Part shown: in pieces, positions 1 to 7,373 of the stretch | How the letters are laid out: each line of letters begins with the position of its first letter | How positions within the stretch are numbered: position 1 is the stretch's first letter | Assembly (NCBI GenBank): GCA_023251455.1 | Contig: JAHEYT010000066.1 | Coordinates: forward strand, 1-36,681 | Direction: 5' to 3' | Source of the DNA: Bacteroidota bacterium | GTDB taxonomy: Bacteria > Bacteroidota > Bacteroidia > Bacteroidales > Prolixibacteraceae | DNA length: 36,681 nt | Notes under the pieces: generated by a model | The model's input: only the letters and a program-made list of their open reading frames with translations | Databases searched by the model: none | Told to the model about the DNA's origin: nothing | Made by a program: the position numbers and the translations under genes

Positions 1-171
1 AAGATGCCGGGAGAAGATGGTGACGCCGATAATTACATCAACGGATTCCGCGGTCTGAAAGAAATCAACTATCAGGAATATGTGAGCTTTGAATGTGGCT
101 CAGTCGGTGATTCGAAAATAACCTTACCTGCCGCTGTAAAACTGATGAATGAACAGTGGAAGAAAGCCTGA
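1..171 (+). CDS. Sugar phosphate isomerase/epimerase-like protein, C-terminal fragment
   Basis: The window opens inside a reading frame that ends with TGA at 169-171, so only the last 56 residues are visible. The segment GFRGLKEINYQEYVSFECGS is typical of the last strand and helix of the xylose-isomerase-like TIM barrel (AP endonuclease 2 / sugar phosphate isomerase-epimerase superfamily). In that family a conserved Glu near the C-terminus ligands the metal. The family call rests on this short stretch, and substrate cannot be inferred. A strong hairpin follows 46 nt after the stop, so this is the end of its transcript. The start and most of the domain lie outside the window. Confidence 0.65.
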   Translation, partial: KMPGEDGDADNYINGFRGLKEINYQEYVSFECGSVGDSKITLPAAVKLMNEQWKKA

Positions 172-217
172 TCAAATAATCTATCATCAGAAAAATCAAT
201 CAATTCAATCATCCATA

Positions 218-251
218 AGAAACCCCGGACTCGAGAGAATCCGGGGTTTCT
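218..251. terminator. Bidirectional intrinsic terminator
   Basis: Perfect 12-bp stem AGAAACCCCGGA (218-229) / TCCGGGGTTTCT (240-251) with a 10-nt loop, in the gap between two convergent genes. T-rich sequence follows on the plus strand (TGTTTATATT) and A/T-rich sequence on the other side. It can end both the upstream plus-strand gene and the minus-strand gene that stops at 279. Confidence 0.8.
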
Positions 252-278
252 GTTTATATTGCTTCTCACAAGGAGTAG

Positions 279-3056
279 TTATTCAATTCTGTAATTCACA
301 AGTGTGTTGTTCTGCTCGCCAATAATCAGGTTGAACCAGGCATTCGAGTCGTTAAATTTCCCCAGAATAAAGTCGGTATCTCCTTCCAGTGGAAAACCAC
401 GCATTACCGATCCATTTTTGTCGAGCAAATAAACTTTGTTTTCACCTTTGATTACCACTCCAATTTTAGTGTTTCCTGTACCCATTGCGCAAACAATTGG
501 AGTTTCACTAATTACATCAGGAAAGGAATGCTCGCCTAATTTCTTCCCATCGGTTGAAAAAATCGTCAGCTTTTTCTCGTCAGCGAAAATATACTCCGGA
601 GAACCATTTCCATCCAAATCCTCGGCAACAAAACGATGCGCTGTACCAAACTTCCCAACTTCCTTTACCTCAGCCTCACCGGCAAAATCCAGAATATGAA
701 TGCGCCCCAATTGGTCGGTCGAAATCAAACGAGGGTTACCGTCGTTAATGAAATACAACGGATTAGCCGACCGATCGAAAGGTGCGGGCTGCCCTTCTCT
801 GGCTTTCCCTTGCCGATCGAGAAAATAAGTATTTTGTTTATCGCTAAAAATGAGGTAATCCTTGTCGCCAACTTCAACACGCATGCCCGGCATGGTAATC
901 ATGGTTTCAGAACCAGCAAAAGTCCAGTTTTGAACGAGTTTGCCCCAGCGATCAAAAGCATAAATCTTTTTGTCTTCGCCAGCGATAAAAAAGCGAAACT
1001 CTTTGTTTTTTCCATAGTCAACAAGCATCACCCCATTCGAGGCCATTGATTTCAATGTAAGCGGGAATTTCCCAACTTTATTTCCCATTCGGTCGATTAC
1101 ATAAAGCTGAGTTTTGGTATTGAAAACGTATTGGAATTTGTTGTTTTGATAAAGGTCAATCTGGTGAATGTCTGACATAATCTCGTCAGGAATGTTCATT
1201 GTCCATAAAACCAGACCTTCTTTATTAACGAGAGAAACATTATTCTGATTGTCGCAAACAAACACCTCACGGTTTGAAAGATCTTTATGATTCAGCACAA
1301 ATACCGGTTTCCGCGCCAGTTTCCCTTCGAGCTTCAACTGCCAGATTGCCTGTGGCTCTTCTTTAAAATTCGGATCGTATTTCAGCGCAAGACGGTTTTT
1401 AATCATGCGGTCTGAAACAGAAAACTGCCAGGTGAACGTACTGAATTTGCGGATGATATCTTCATTCGACGAAAGCATTGTACTGATTTCAGGCTTGAAC
1501 AGAACCTCTTTCAGGCGAAATACTTTCGGGATTCTGGAATACAAATAGAAATTCGGTTTGGGTTGCGATTCTTTATTATTCAACTGATAAATTGAATCGT
1601 TTGCCAGTGTTTTTCCTGAAGCCAGACTTTGCAGGTAACTCTTCATTCCGGGCAGATTATCGCCACAAATGAGGTACTTTTCGTACAAAGCAAAATATTG
1701 GGAATTGATGCCCGAAAAAGCCCGCCCGAAAAGCGATTCAGCCATATTGGCAATGGGCAAACGGTAAATATTGAACGACTTTTTGCTCCCGATGGCGTAT
1801 TCTGTCAGCATTTTTTCATCCCCGGCTTTTCCCGATCTGCTGTATTCGGAAAAAGCTTTACCCAATTTCTCGCTGGCATCCTTGTTATTAATAAGCTCTG
1901 CTACAAAAAAGCGATTCTGAAATGGATTCGATTTATTGATATTGGTGTAAACCCCTGCGACCTGATTTCCAACAATATCTTTTATCAACCGCTCGGCATC
2001 AGTATTTGTTTTCTTCTTAAATTCCAACAAATTCATTTCTCTCGGATAGTAATTTCCCTTGGTTCGGAGATACGATTCGTACTGATCGATGAAAAGGCCG
2101 GTATTCTTCAGATTCAGGGCAACAAAATAAGATGAGCTGACGGGTATCGCTTTTTCGATGGTCATTTTCTGAGCTTCCTGATTTCGGAAAATATTCAGGT
2201 AATTATCCGACGAATCTCTCGTAACACTGTACCCATTGAGTTCAAGCTCCGTTGATTTGGCCGAAAGATCGAGTTCTGACCAATTGGAATATGAGGCAAT
2301 TTGGGTGAGCGTTTTCCTGATCTCAGGAGCAACAAGCTTGGATAAAACCTGCGAAATTGTTTGATGATTGATGAAAATATTGGCTAAAGCAGTCTCTTCA
2401 ATTGTTTTATAGACTTCAGTAAATTCGTTATTGCTGAGAAGATTGACCGAGTTGGACTGACGAAGAGCCTCTTCAATCAGAATAAATTCTTCGCTGACCA
2501 TGAAGATATCGTTCGCACACGCGAAATAAAAATTCAGGCCCGACGACTTTGCATTGATAATGGTGGTATTGTCATAACTTTTGCGGGTAATGGAATATTC
2601 CGAACCCAACTCACGCGAAACCACTTCAATAGCTGAATTCGCTTCGTTTTGGTCGTTTAACTGAACCAGGAAAAGATTGGCAAGCTGGTTTTTCCCGCTG
2701 GGATTGACCGTAATGATGATTGATTTGCCCCTTAAAAGATCACCAATTCCCGAACGACTACCAACAAAATCACGAAATCGACTGATGTTCGAGAAAAGAC
2801 CTTCGAACTCCGGAATGCCTCTTAATTCTGCAAACAACGGATTATCACCCTTTAGCGCCTTAAAAAAACCTTCCTGATCTTTCACTTCAACAATCAACGG
2901 ACTTTTTTGTGGTACAGCTTTAAATGCCGGATTTTGTTTGGTAGAGAATGTCTGGATAACCGGCTTTTCTGATTTCAGAGGAAAATACTTTATGCCTAGA
3001 AGGGCAGCCGCTGCAACCAGAATGACAATACCGGAAATGATAATTACTTTTCGCAT
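279..3056 (-). CDS. Membrane-anchored extracytoplasmic protein with C-terminal beta-propeller
   Basis: 925 residues. An N-terminal hydrophobic segment (about residues 4-22, after MRK) has no lipobox or clear cleavage site, so it is probably a signal anchor with the rest in the periplasm or outside. Residues about 40-560 form a long domain reminiscent of the DUF3352-type proteins found in many Bacteroidota; this is inference from overall pattern. Residues about 600-925 read as repeated beta-propeller blades of the PQQ-like/WD kind, such as LVNKEGLVLWTMN, YVIDRMGNKVG, YAFDRWGKLVQNW and VYLLDKNGSVMRGFP. Near residue 815 DLDGNGSPEY looks like an FG-GAP-type calcium loop. No catalytic motif is seen and function is unknown. 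It lies 64 nt downstream of trhP on the same strand but has its own candidate -7 box. Confidence 0.8.
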   Translation of the reverse strand: MRKVIIISGIVILVAAAALLGIKYFPLKSEKPVIQTFSTKQNPAFKAVPQKSPLIVEVKDQEGFFKALKGDNPLFAELRGIPEFEGLFSNISRFRDFVGSRSGIGDLLRGKSIIITVNPSGKNQLANLFLVQLNDQNEANSAIEVVSRELGSEYSITRKSYDNTTIINAKSSGLNFYFACANDIFMVSEEFILIEEALRQSNSVNLLSNNEFTEVYKTIEETALANIFINHQTISQVLSKLVAPEIRKTLTQIASYSNWSELDLSAKSTELELNGYSVTRDSSDNYLNIFRNQEAQKMTIEKAIPVSSSYFVALNLKNTGLFIDQYESYLRTKGNYYPREMNLLEFKKKTNTDAERLIKDIVGNQVAGVYTNINKSNPFQNRFFVAELINNKDASEKLGKAFSEYSRSGKAGDEKMLTEYAIGSKKSFNIYRLPIANMAESLFGRAFSGINSQYFALYEKYLICGDNLPGMKSYLQSLASGKTLANDSIYQLNNKESQPKPNFYLYSRIPKVFRLKEVLFKPEISTMLSSNEDIIRKFSTFTWQFSVSDRMIKNRLALKYDPNFKEEPQAIWQLKLEGKLARKPVFVLNHKDLSNREVFVCDNQNNVSLVNKEGLVLWTMNIPDEIMSDIHQIDLYQNNKFQYVFNTKTQLYVIDRMGNKVGKFPLTLKSMASNGVMLVDYGKNKEFRFFIAGEDKKIYAFDRWGKLVQNWTFAGSETMITMPGMRVEVGDKDYLIFSDKQNTYFLDRQGKAREGQPAPFDRSANPLYFINDGNPRLISTDQLGRIHILDFAGEAEVKEVGKFGTAHRFVAEDLDGNGSPEYIFADEKKLTIFSTDGKKLGEHSFPDVISETPIVCAMGTGNTKIGVVIKGENKVYLLDKNGSVMRGFPLEGDTDFILGKFNDSNAWFNLIIGEQNNTLVNYRIE

Positions 3057-3075
3057 AAAGGGTAAAAATTTATCT

Positions 3076-3083
3076 CAAAAATA
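3076..3083 (-). promoter_or_regulatory. Candidate -7 promoter box (TATTTTTG)
   Basis: Read on the minus strand, TATTTTTG matches the Bacteroidota -7 consensus TAnnTTTG and ends 19 nt before the ATG of the 925-residue protein. No TTG is found 17-23 nt further upstream, so only half the promoter is supported. Confidence 0.4.
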
Positions 3084-3120
3084 CAAAGTTTGTCGGTCTC
3101 TTCAGCCTATTAAACTGATT

Positions 3121-4377
3121 CTATTGCTGTTTAACTTCCGAAGCCTCCACTATTTTGTACAACTTATCTGATTTCCGGATTTTGGTATCAATTGGAATCG
3201 AAATATAAGATCCTTTCGGCGCCTCGGCAACTGATTGTTTGTCGATCTGAATTTCGGAAACGACTGTTTTAACCAGCCCAGTAGTTGGTCCGGTAATGTA
3301 AATTTCGTCGCCAACCTTTAGCGGACCGGTTTCAAGCTTAAATTCGGCCACCTTTAGGTTCGAAAAATAATTCAGCCCTTTGCCAACGTAAACTTTCCGG
3401 TGCGACGCCAGCGAACCATAATTTTTGCTCCATTCGCCCAGTCGTTGCCCCAGGTAATAACCGTTCCAAAATCCACGATTGAATACCGATGACAGCCTAA
3501 TATCCCAATCGGCAATTTTTTCATCCGTAAAAGTATCATCAAAATAAGCCTGAACAGCTTCTTTGTAGCACTCAACCACAGTATAAACATATTCGGGAGA
3601 CCGTGCCCTTCCTTCAATTTTCAAAACCGATACTCCCGAATCGAGCAATTTATTCAGAAAATGAATGGATTTTAAGTCTTTAGGCGACATGATGTATTCG
3701 TTGTCAACTTCGAGCTCTGCCCCGGTTTCCTTGTCGGTAACAATGTAAGCGCGGCGGCACGATTGCATGCAACTTCCTCGATTTGCCGACGAGTTCATCT
3801 CGTTGAGACTGAGGTAACATTTGCCCGAAACGGCCATACACAAGGCGCCGTGAACAAACATTTCGAGCCGAACCAATCCTCCGGAAGGTCCGGTAATGTT
3901 TTCTTCCCTGATTTGGCGCGAGATTTCCCAAACGCGGCCAATGTTCATTTCGCGGGCAAGCACCACAACATCAGCAAATTGCGAATAAAATCGCACAGCT
4001 TCGATGTTGGTAATATTCACCTGTGTTGAAATATGAACTTCGACACCAACCTGGCGTGCATACATAATAGCCGAAATATCGGAAGCAATGATGGCCGAAA
4101 TGCCAGCAACCTTGGCTGCATCGATAATCCTGCGAAGCTGGTCCAACTCATTGTCGAATACAACCACATTAACAGTCAGATAAGTTTTTACGCCCTTCGA
4201 ATGCGCTATTTCAGTGATCTTCTTTAAATCCTCGATTGTAAAATTATTTGACGACCGGGCGCGCATATTTAATTGCTCCACACCAAAATAAACCGACCCT
4301 GCTCCTGCCTGAATGGCTGCAATCAGCGATTCGTATGAACCAACCGGAGCCATTATTTCAACCTCATCTCTTCTCAT
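3121..4377 (-). CDS. trhP: U32 family protein, tRNA uridine-34 5-hydroxylation protein TrhP
   Basis: 418 residues, the normal size for the YegQ/TrhP branch of peptidase family U32. The family signature E-x-F-x2-G-A-L-C-x4-G-x-C-x-L-S is present (E172 to S190). Four cysteines, C180, C187, C202 and C206, match the set that binds an iron-sulfur cluster in well-studied U32 proteins. The start MRRDEVEIMAPVGSYESL is typical. Known family role: prephenate-dependent hydroxylation of uridine at the tRNA wobble position; the old name, collagenase/peptidase, is probably wrong for these proteins. The assignment to TrhP rather than to the rRNA-modifying RlhA rests on the short length and single-domain layout. 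The gene is separated by two hairpins from the secreted protein upstream. Confidence 0.85.
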   Translation of the reverse strand: MRRDEVEIMAPVGSYESLIAAIQAGAGSVYFGVEQLNMRARSSNNFTIEDLKKITEIAHSKGVKTYLTVNVVVFDNELDQLRRIIDAAKVAGISAIIASDISAIMYARQVGVEVHISTQVNITNIEAVRFYSQFADVVVLAREMNIGRVWEISRQIREENITGPSGGLVRLEMFVHGALCMAVSGKCYLSLNEMNSSANRGSCMQSCRRAYIVTDKETGAELEVDNEYIMSPKDLKSIHFLNKLLDSGVSVLKIEGRARSPEYVYTVVECYKEAVQAYFDDTFTDEKIADWDIRLSSVFNRGFWNGYYLGQRLGEWSKNYGSLASHRKVYVGKGLNYFSNLKVAEFKLETGPLKVGDEIYITGPTTGLVKTVVSEIQIDKQSVAEAPKGSYISIPIDTKIRKSDKLYKIVEASEVKQQ

Positions 4378-4442
4378 GCTATCCTAATTATTGATCTGCA
4401 AATTTAATCTTTATTTTGGCTTTTATTTGTCCCTAAAAACAA

Positions 4443-4474
4443 GTCAGGGCTCCACTTTAGAGTGAAACCCTGAC
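4443..4474 (-). terminator. Second tandem hairpin, possible terminator
   Basis: Outer stem GTCAGGG (4443-4449) / CCCTGAC (4468-4474), with an inner stem CACT/AGTG. On the minus strand it is followed by TTGTTTTTAGG, a short U-tract. It lies about 20 nt beyond the first terminator of the gene ending at 4547 and upstream of trhP, so it could be a back-up terminator or a structured trhP leader. Confidence 0.5.
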
Positions 4475-4493
4475 TGAAAATACTGAAATAAAA

Positions 4494-4521
4494 AAGAGCG
4501 GCCTCTATCGAAGTCGCTCTT
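4494..4521 (-). terminator. Intrinsic terminator of the small secreted protein gene
   Basis: On the minus strand, a stem AAGAGCG/CGCTCTT (arms 4515-4521 and 4494-4500) with a 14-nt loop is followed by TTTTATTTC. It begins 25 nt after the stop codon at 4547. Confidence 0.7.
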
Positions 4522-4546
4522 CATTATAATAATGAATGGAAATTCA

Positions 4547-5146
4547 TTATTTCAGGTCTAAGTCGTATGAATACGAATTACTAAGTGTTGAAAGAACAAC
4601 TGAGTAAGATCCTTTTTCAAGTTTTGAAAGATCGAAACCTTCAACAACATTGAATTTATTACCAATCTCTTTTGAGTAGACCAAATCGTTGTTGGTATAA
4701 AAATTCAGGCTCACATTTTCTTCAGGGAAATTCAGGTACGACATCCTCAAAACACCATCCTTAAAAGAAAAGTAAGGTTCGATAAGGCTTTTTTCCTTAC
4801 CAACTGCAATGTTTTCAGAGTCGATTGTGAAATTACGCTCAGTTGTCAAGCCGTTTGTAAAAACAGATAATTTGTAATCACCTTTTTCGAGGTTCGAAAA
4901 ATCAAAAACTTTACGATAGTCTTTGTTCTCAGCATCTGTTTCTTTATAATAGACTTTTTCGCCCTTTTCGTTTTCGATGCTGATCTGAAGGTTTGCAGCG
5001 TCAACTGTTGTAATTGCAACTACTGCCCTTTCTGATGTAAGAGGAAGGATGTTAACTTTTAAGTTTCCACCAGCCATTAATGTGTTTGCAAATGCTACAA
5101 ATGCGAACAACATTGTTAATTTTGAAATTGTTTTAATTGTTTTCAT
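4547..5146 (-). CDS. Small secreted protein with internal repeat
   Basis: 199 residues. A clear Sec signal peptide, MKTIKTISKLTMLFAFVAFA...LMAGG, is predicted to be cleaved after residue 25. The mature part is predicted all-beta and carries two copies of a motif about 90 residues apart: FDFSNLEKGDYKLSVFTNG (about residues 81-99) and FDLSKLEKGSYSVVLSTL (about 169-186). This is the usual look of the last strands of Bacteroidota Ig-like or T9SS-sorting-like domains, so the protein is probably two tandem Ig-like folds. An ATG 30 nt upstream (5176) is in frame, but it falls within the candidate promoter, so the 5146 start is preferred. No known family was recognised. The gene stands alone, with its own promoter and terminators. 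A structural or envelope role is a guess. Confidence 0.8.
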   Translation of the reverse strand: MKTIKTISKLTMLFAFVAFANTLMAGGNLKVNILPLTSERAVVAITTVDAANLQISIENEKGEKVYYKETDAENKDYRKVFDFSNLEKGDYKLSVFTNGLTTERNFTIDSENIAVGKEKSLIEPYFSFKDGVLRMSYLNFPEENVSLNFYTNNDLVYSKEIGNKFNVVEGFDLSKLEKGSYSVVLSTLSNSYSYDLDLK

Positions 5147-5169
5147 GTTTCTTTGTTTTAAATACATTA

Positions 5170-5177
5170 CAAACATA
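5170..5177 (-). promoter_or_regulatory. Candidate -7 promoter box (TATGTTTG)
   Basis: Minus-strand TATGTTTG matches TAnnTTTG and ends 23 nt before the ATG at 5146. A TTG lies 25 nt upstream, slightly beyond the usual spacing. The box overlaps the alternative upstream start at 5176 and so argues against it. Confidence 0.5.
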
Positions 5178-5335
5178 CATGCTTTTCAACATACATGCTG
5201 CACAACATGCGTTAAGGAAGTATTATCCTTACGTTAACGGACACGGCGAAGATTAATCCAATGTAAACACTCAACAACGCTCAATTGATATTCAGATATT
5301 TACAACAGACTTAAAATAACGCATACTACTTTCAT

Positions 5336-6025
5336 ATGGATATTGAAATACTACAATTACTCGAAGGAGCTCAAAAATCAAGGGGGTTAACTGTTATTAT
5401 TGATGTTTTTCGGGCTTTTTCCACTGCTTGCTATGCCTATGGTGGCAACATTCAGCGTATTTATCCGGTAGGAGGCCTCGAAAAGGCTTATCAACTCAAA
5501 CAACAGAATCCGGAATACATACTTGTTGGCGAACGAAATGAACAAAAACCTGAAGGTTTCGATTTTGGGAACTCTCCATCGCAACTAATGACTAGCAATT
5601 TGAGCGGAAAAACGATGGTTCATACCACAAGTTCGGGAACGCAGGGTATTGCCAACGCCACAGAGGCCGATGAGATACTTACCGGCAGCTTTGTAAATGC
5701 CCAGGCTATAATTAATTATATACGCAAACAAAACCCATCAAAAGTATCGCTGGTATGCATGGGGTACAGTTGCCAATATCCAACCGACGAGGACACCCTG
5801 CTGGCTGTTTATATCAAAAATGAATTGGAAGGATTACCAAATGACTTTCCGGCAATGGTTGAACAGATCAGAAAAGGTGACGGGGCGCGCTTTTTTGCTC
5901 CTGAAAAACAGGAATGGGCGCCAGCGGCCGATTTCGACCTTTGCCTTTCGCTGAACCGTTTCAACTTTGTATTAAAAGTAGAACAGGAAAACGGAGTAAA
6001 TTATCTAAAAAAAATAACCACATAG
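5336..6025 (+). CDS. comB: 2-phosphosulfolactate phosphatase-family protein
   Basis: 229 residues, typical ComB length. Family hallmarks seen: VIIDVFRAFSTACYA near the N-terminus, GERNEQKPEGFDFGNSP (about residues 65-81), HTTSSGTQG (about 96-104) and SLVCMGYS. ComB hydrolyses (R)-2-phospho-3-sulfolactate to sulfolactate, the second step of coenzyme M synthesis in methanogens. Many bacteria that make no coenzyme M keep it, and there the end product is unclear. Here no comA or comC is visible. The next gene on the same strand is a C-S lyase-type aminotransferase, which hints at sulfur metabolism. The stop codon sits inside a repeat hairpin. Confidence 0.85.
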   Translation: MDIEILQLLEGAQKSRGLTVIIDVFRAFSTACYAYGGNIQRIYPVGGLEKAYQLKQQNPEYILVGERNEQKPEGFDFGNSPSQLMTSNLSGKTMVHTTSSGTQGIANATEADEILTGSFVNAQAIINYIRKQNPSKVSLVCMGYSCQYPTDEDTLLAVYIKNELEGLPNDFPAMVEQIRKGDGARFFAPEKQEWAPAADFDLCLSLNRFNFVLKVEQENGVNYLKKITT

Positions 6026-6080
6026 ACACAATAGTTCACATAGAACTATAAATAATCTATGTGTTCTATGAGCCTATGTG
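6019..6080. repeat. Nested CACATAG inverted repeat
   Basis: Two nested inverted pairs: CACATAG (6019-6025) with CTATGTG (6074-6080), and CACATAGA (6037-6044) with TCTATGTG (6056-6063). The heptamer therefore occurs four times in 62 bases, twice per strand. The first copy includes the comB stop codon. It can fold as a cruciform or RNA hairpin between comB and patB, with no clear U-tract. Confidence 0.7.
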
Positions 6081-6096
6081 ATTCAAATTCAAAAAT

Positions 6097-7263
6097 ATGA
6101 AAACATATAATTTTGACGAATTCGTTGACCGCACCAATACCAACAGCTTAAAATACGATGCCCGCGCCACCTTTTTTGGAAAGGCCGACTTGCTGCCACT
6201 CTGGGTAGCTGATATGGATTTCAGAACTCCTGATTTTATCGTGGATGCAATTAAAAAACGTGCTGAACACGAGATATTTGGTTATACATTCCGTCCTGAA
6301 TCGTACACTCAGTCAATTGTAAACTGGCTAAAACGTCGCCACGATTGGGAAATTAAGCCTGACTGGATTTCGTTTAGCCCCGGTGTTGTTGCAGGCCTGA
6401 CAATGGCAATTGAAGCGCTATCAAAACCAGGCGAAGGTGTAATTATTCAGCCACCCGTTTATTTTCCATTTTTTGATTCGGTTAAAGGTACCGGTCGCGA
6501 AATGATTGAAAATCCACTCAGACTTGAAAACGGTCGCTATTATTTTGATCTGGAAGATCTGAAGCAAAAGATTACACCAACAACCAAGCTATTGCTGTTA
6601 AGCAACCCTCATAACCCAGGTGGAATGGCCTGGAATGAAAAGGAATTGATAGAATTGGCTCAAATTTGTTTGAAAAACAAAATCGTGATTATCTCAGACG
6701 AAATTCATTCTGATTTGATATTCGACGGTTTCAGGCACACGCCTCTAGCCGGAATATCCGACGAAATTGCTCAGAACTGCGTCATTTGTATGGCTCCCAG
6801 CAAAACTTTCAACACGGCCGGACTAACCACTTCATTTTTGGTTATTCCGAATAAACGACACCTTGTTGCTTATGAAAGGGTGATGCGTCTTCCACATCTT
6901 CATATGGGAAATATCTTTGGAACCGTTGCCCTGGAAGCTGCCTATACCCACGGCGACGAGTGGCTGGCCCAGTTAATGCAGTATCTTCAGGCAAATTATG
7001 CTCTTTTAGAAGAGTTCTTCAAAACAAACCTGCCAGAAGTTAAAGTAATGCGACCCGAGGCAACTTACTTAATCTGGATCGATTTTTCCGCACTTGGACT
7101 TAGCGACGAATTGCTTAACCAGAAGCTAATCGACGCAGGAGTTGGTTTAAACCGTGGCGTTCAATTCGGAAAACAGGGAAGCGGATTTATGCGCATAAAC
7201 ATTGGCTGCACCCGTTTCATGCTTGAAGAAGCGCTAATTTGTATCAAAAGGGCATTCCAGTAA
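6097..7263 (+). CDS. patB: MalY/PatB family PLP-dependent C-S lyase
   Basis: 388 residues. This is a fold-type I aminotransferase of the MalY/PatB branch, which acts as a cystathionine/cysteine-S-conjugate beta-lyase releasing pyruvate, ammonia and a thiol. Branch markers: the opening NFDEFVDRTNTNSLKYD, LPLWVADMDF (substrate loop), SNPHNPGG with the conserved Asn, ISDEIHSDL with the PLP-ring Asp, and the Schiff-base lysine in APSKTFNTAG. The Arg of MRINIGCTR binds the substrate carboxylate. All key residues are present, unlike in the other aminotransferase-like gene of this window (25625-26776). It may be co-transcribed with comB, 71 nt upstream. The physiological substrate is not certain. 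Confidence 0.88.
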   Translation: MKTYNFDEFVDRTNTNSLKYDARATFFGKADLLPLWVADMDFRTPDFIVDAIKKRAEHEIFGYTFRPESYTQSIVNWLKRRHDWEIKPDWISFSPGVVAGLTMAIEALSKPGEGVIIQPPVYFPFFDSVKGTGREMIENPLRLENGRYYFDLEDLKQKITPTTKLLLLSNPHNPGGMAWNEKELIELAQICLKNKIVIISDEIHSDLIFDGFRHTPLAGISDEIAQNCVICMAPSKTFNTAGLTTSFLVIPNKRHLVAYERVMRLPHLHMGNIFGTVALEAAYTHGDEWLAQLMQYLQANYALLEEFFKTNLPEVKVMRPEATYLIWIDFSALGLSDELLNQKLIDAGVGLNRGVQFGKQGSGFMRINIGCTRFMLEEALICIKRAFQ

Positions 7264-7267
7264 TCGA

Positions 7268-7325
7268 AAAAAAGTCAATAGTCATTAGAAAAAAGTTAAA
7301 TTTTCTAATGACTATTGACTTTTTT
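7268..7325. terminator. 25-bp perfect inverted repeat, bidirectional terminator, repeat copy 1
   Basis: Arms 7268-7292 and 7301-7325 are perfectly complementary over 25 bp around an 8-nt loop. They have A-runs on the left and T-runs on the right of each arm. The hairpin lies between the convergent patB and GT9 genes, 5 nt after the patB stop. The core (7274-7319, GTCAATAGTCATTAG and its complement) closely resembles a second element at 21001-21052. Confidence 0.8.
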
Positions 7326-7373
7326 CTATTGTTATTCAATGAGGTGTTGTTCTTATTGGTTGTAAAAAAGAGC

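Noticed and set aside
1629..2135. 168-codon plus-strand open frame inside the large minus-strand gene
   Set aside because: It is antisense to a well-supported protein with a membrane anchor and propeller, has no recognisable motif, and has no promoter or ribosome-binding site.
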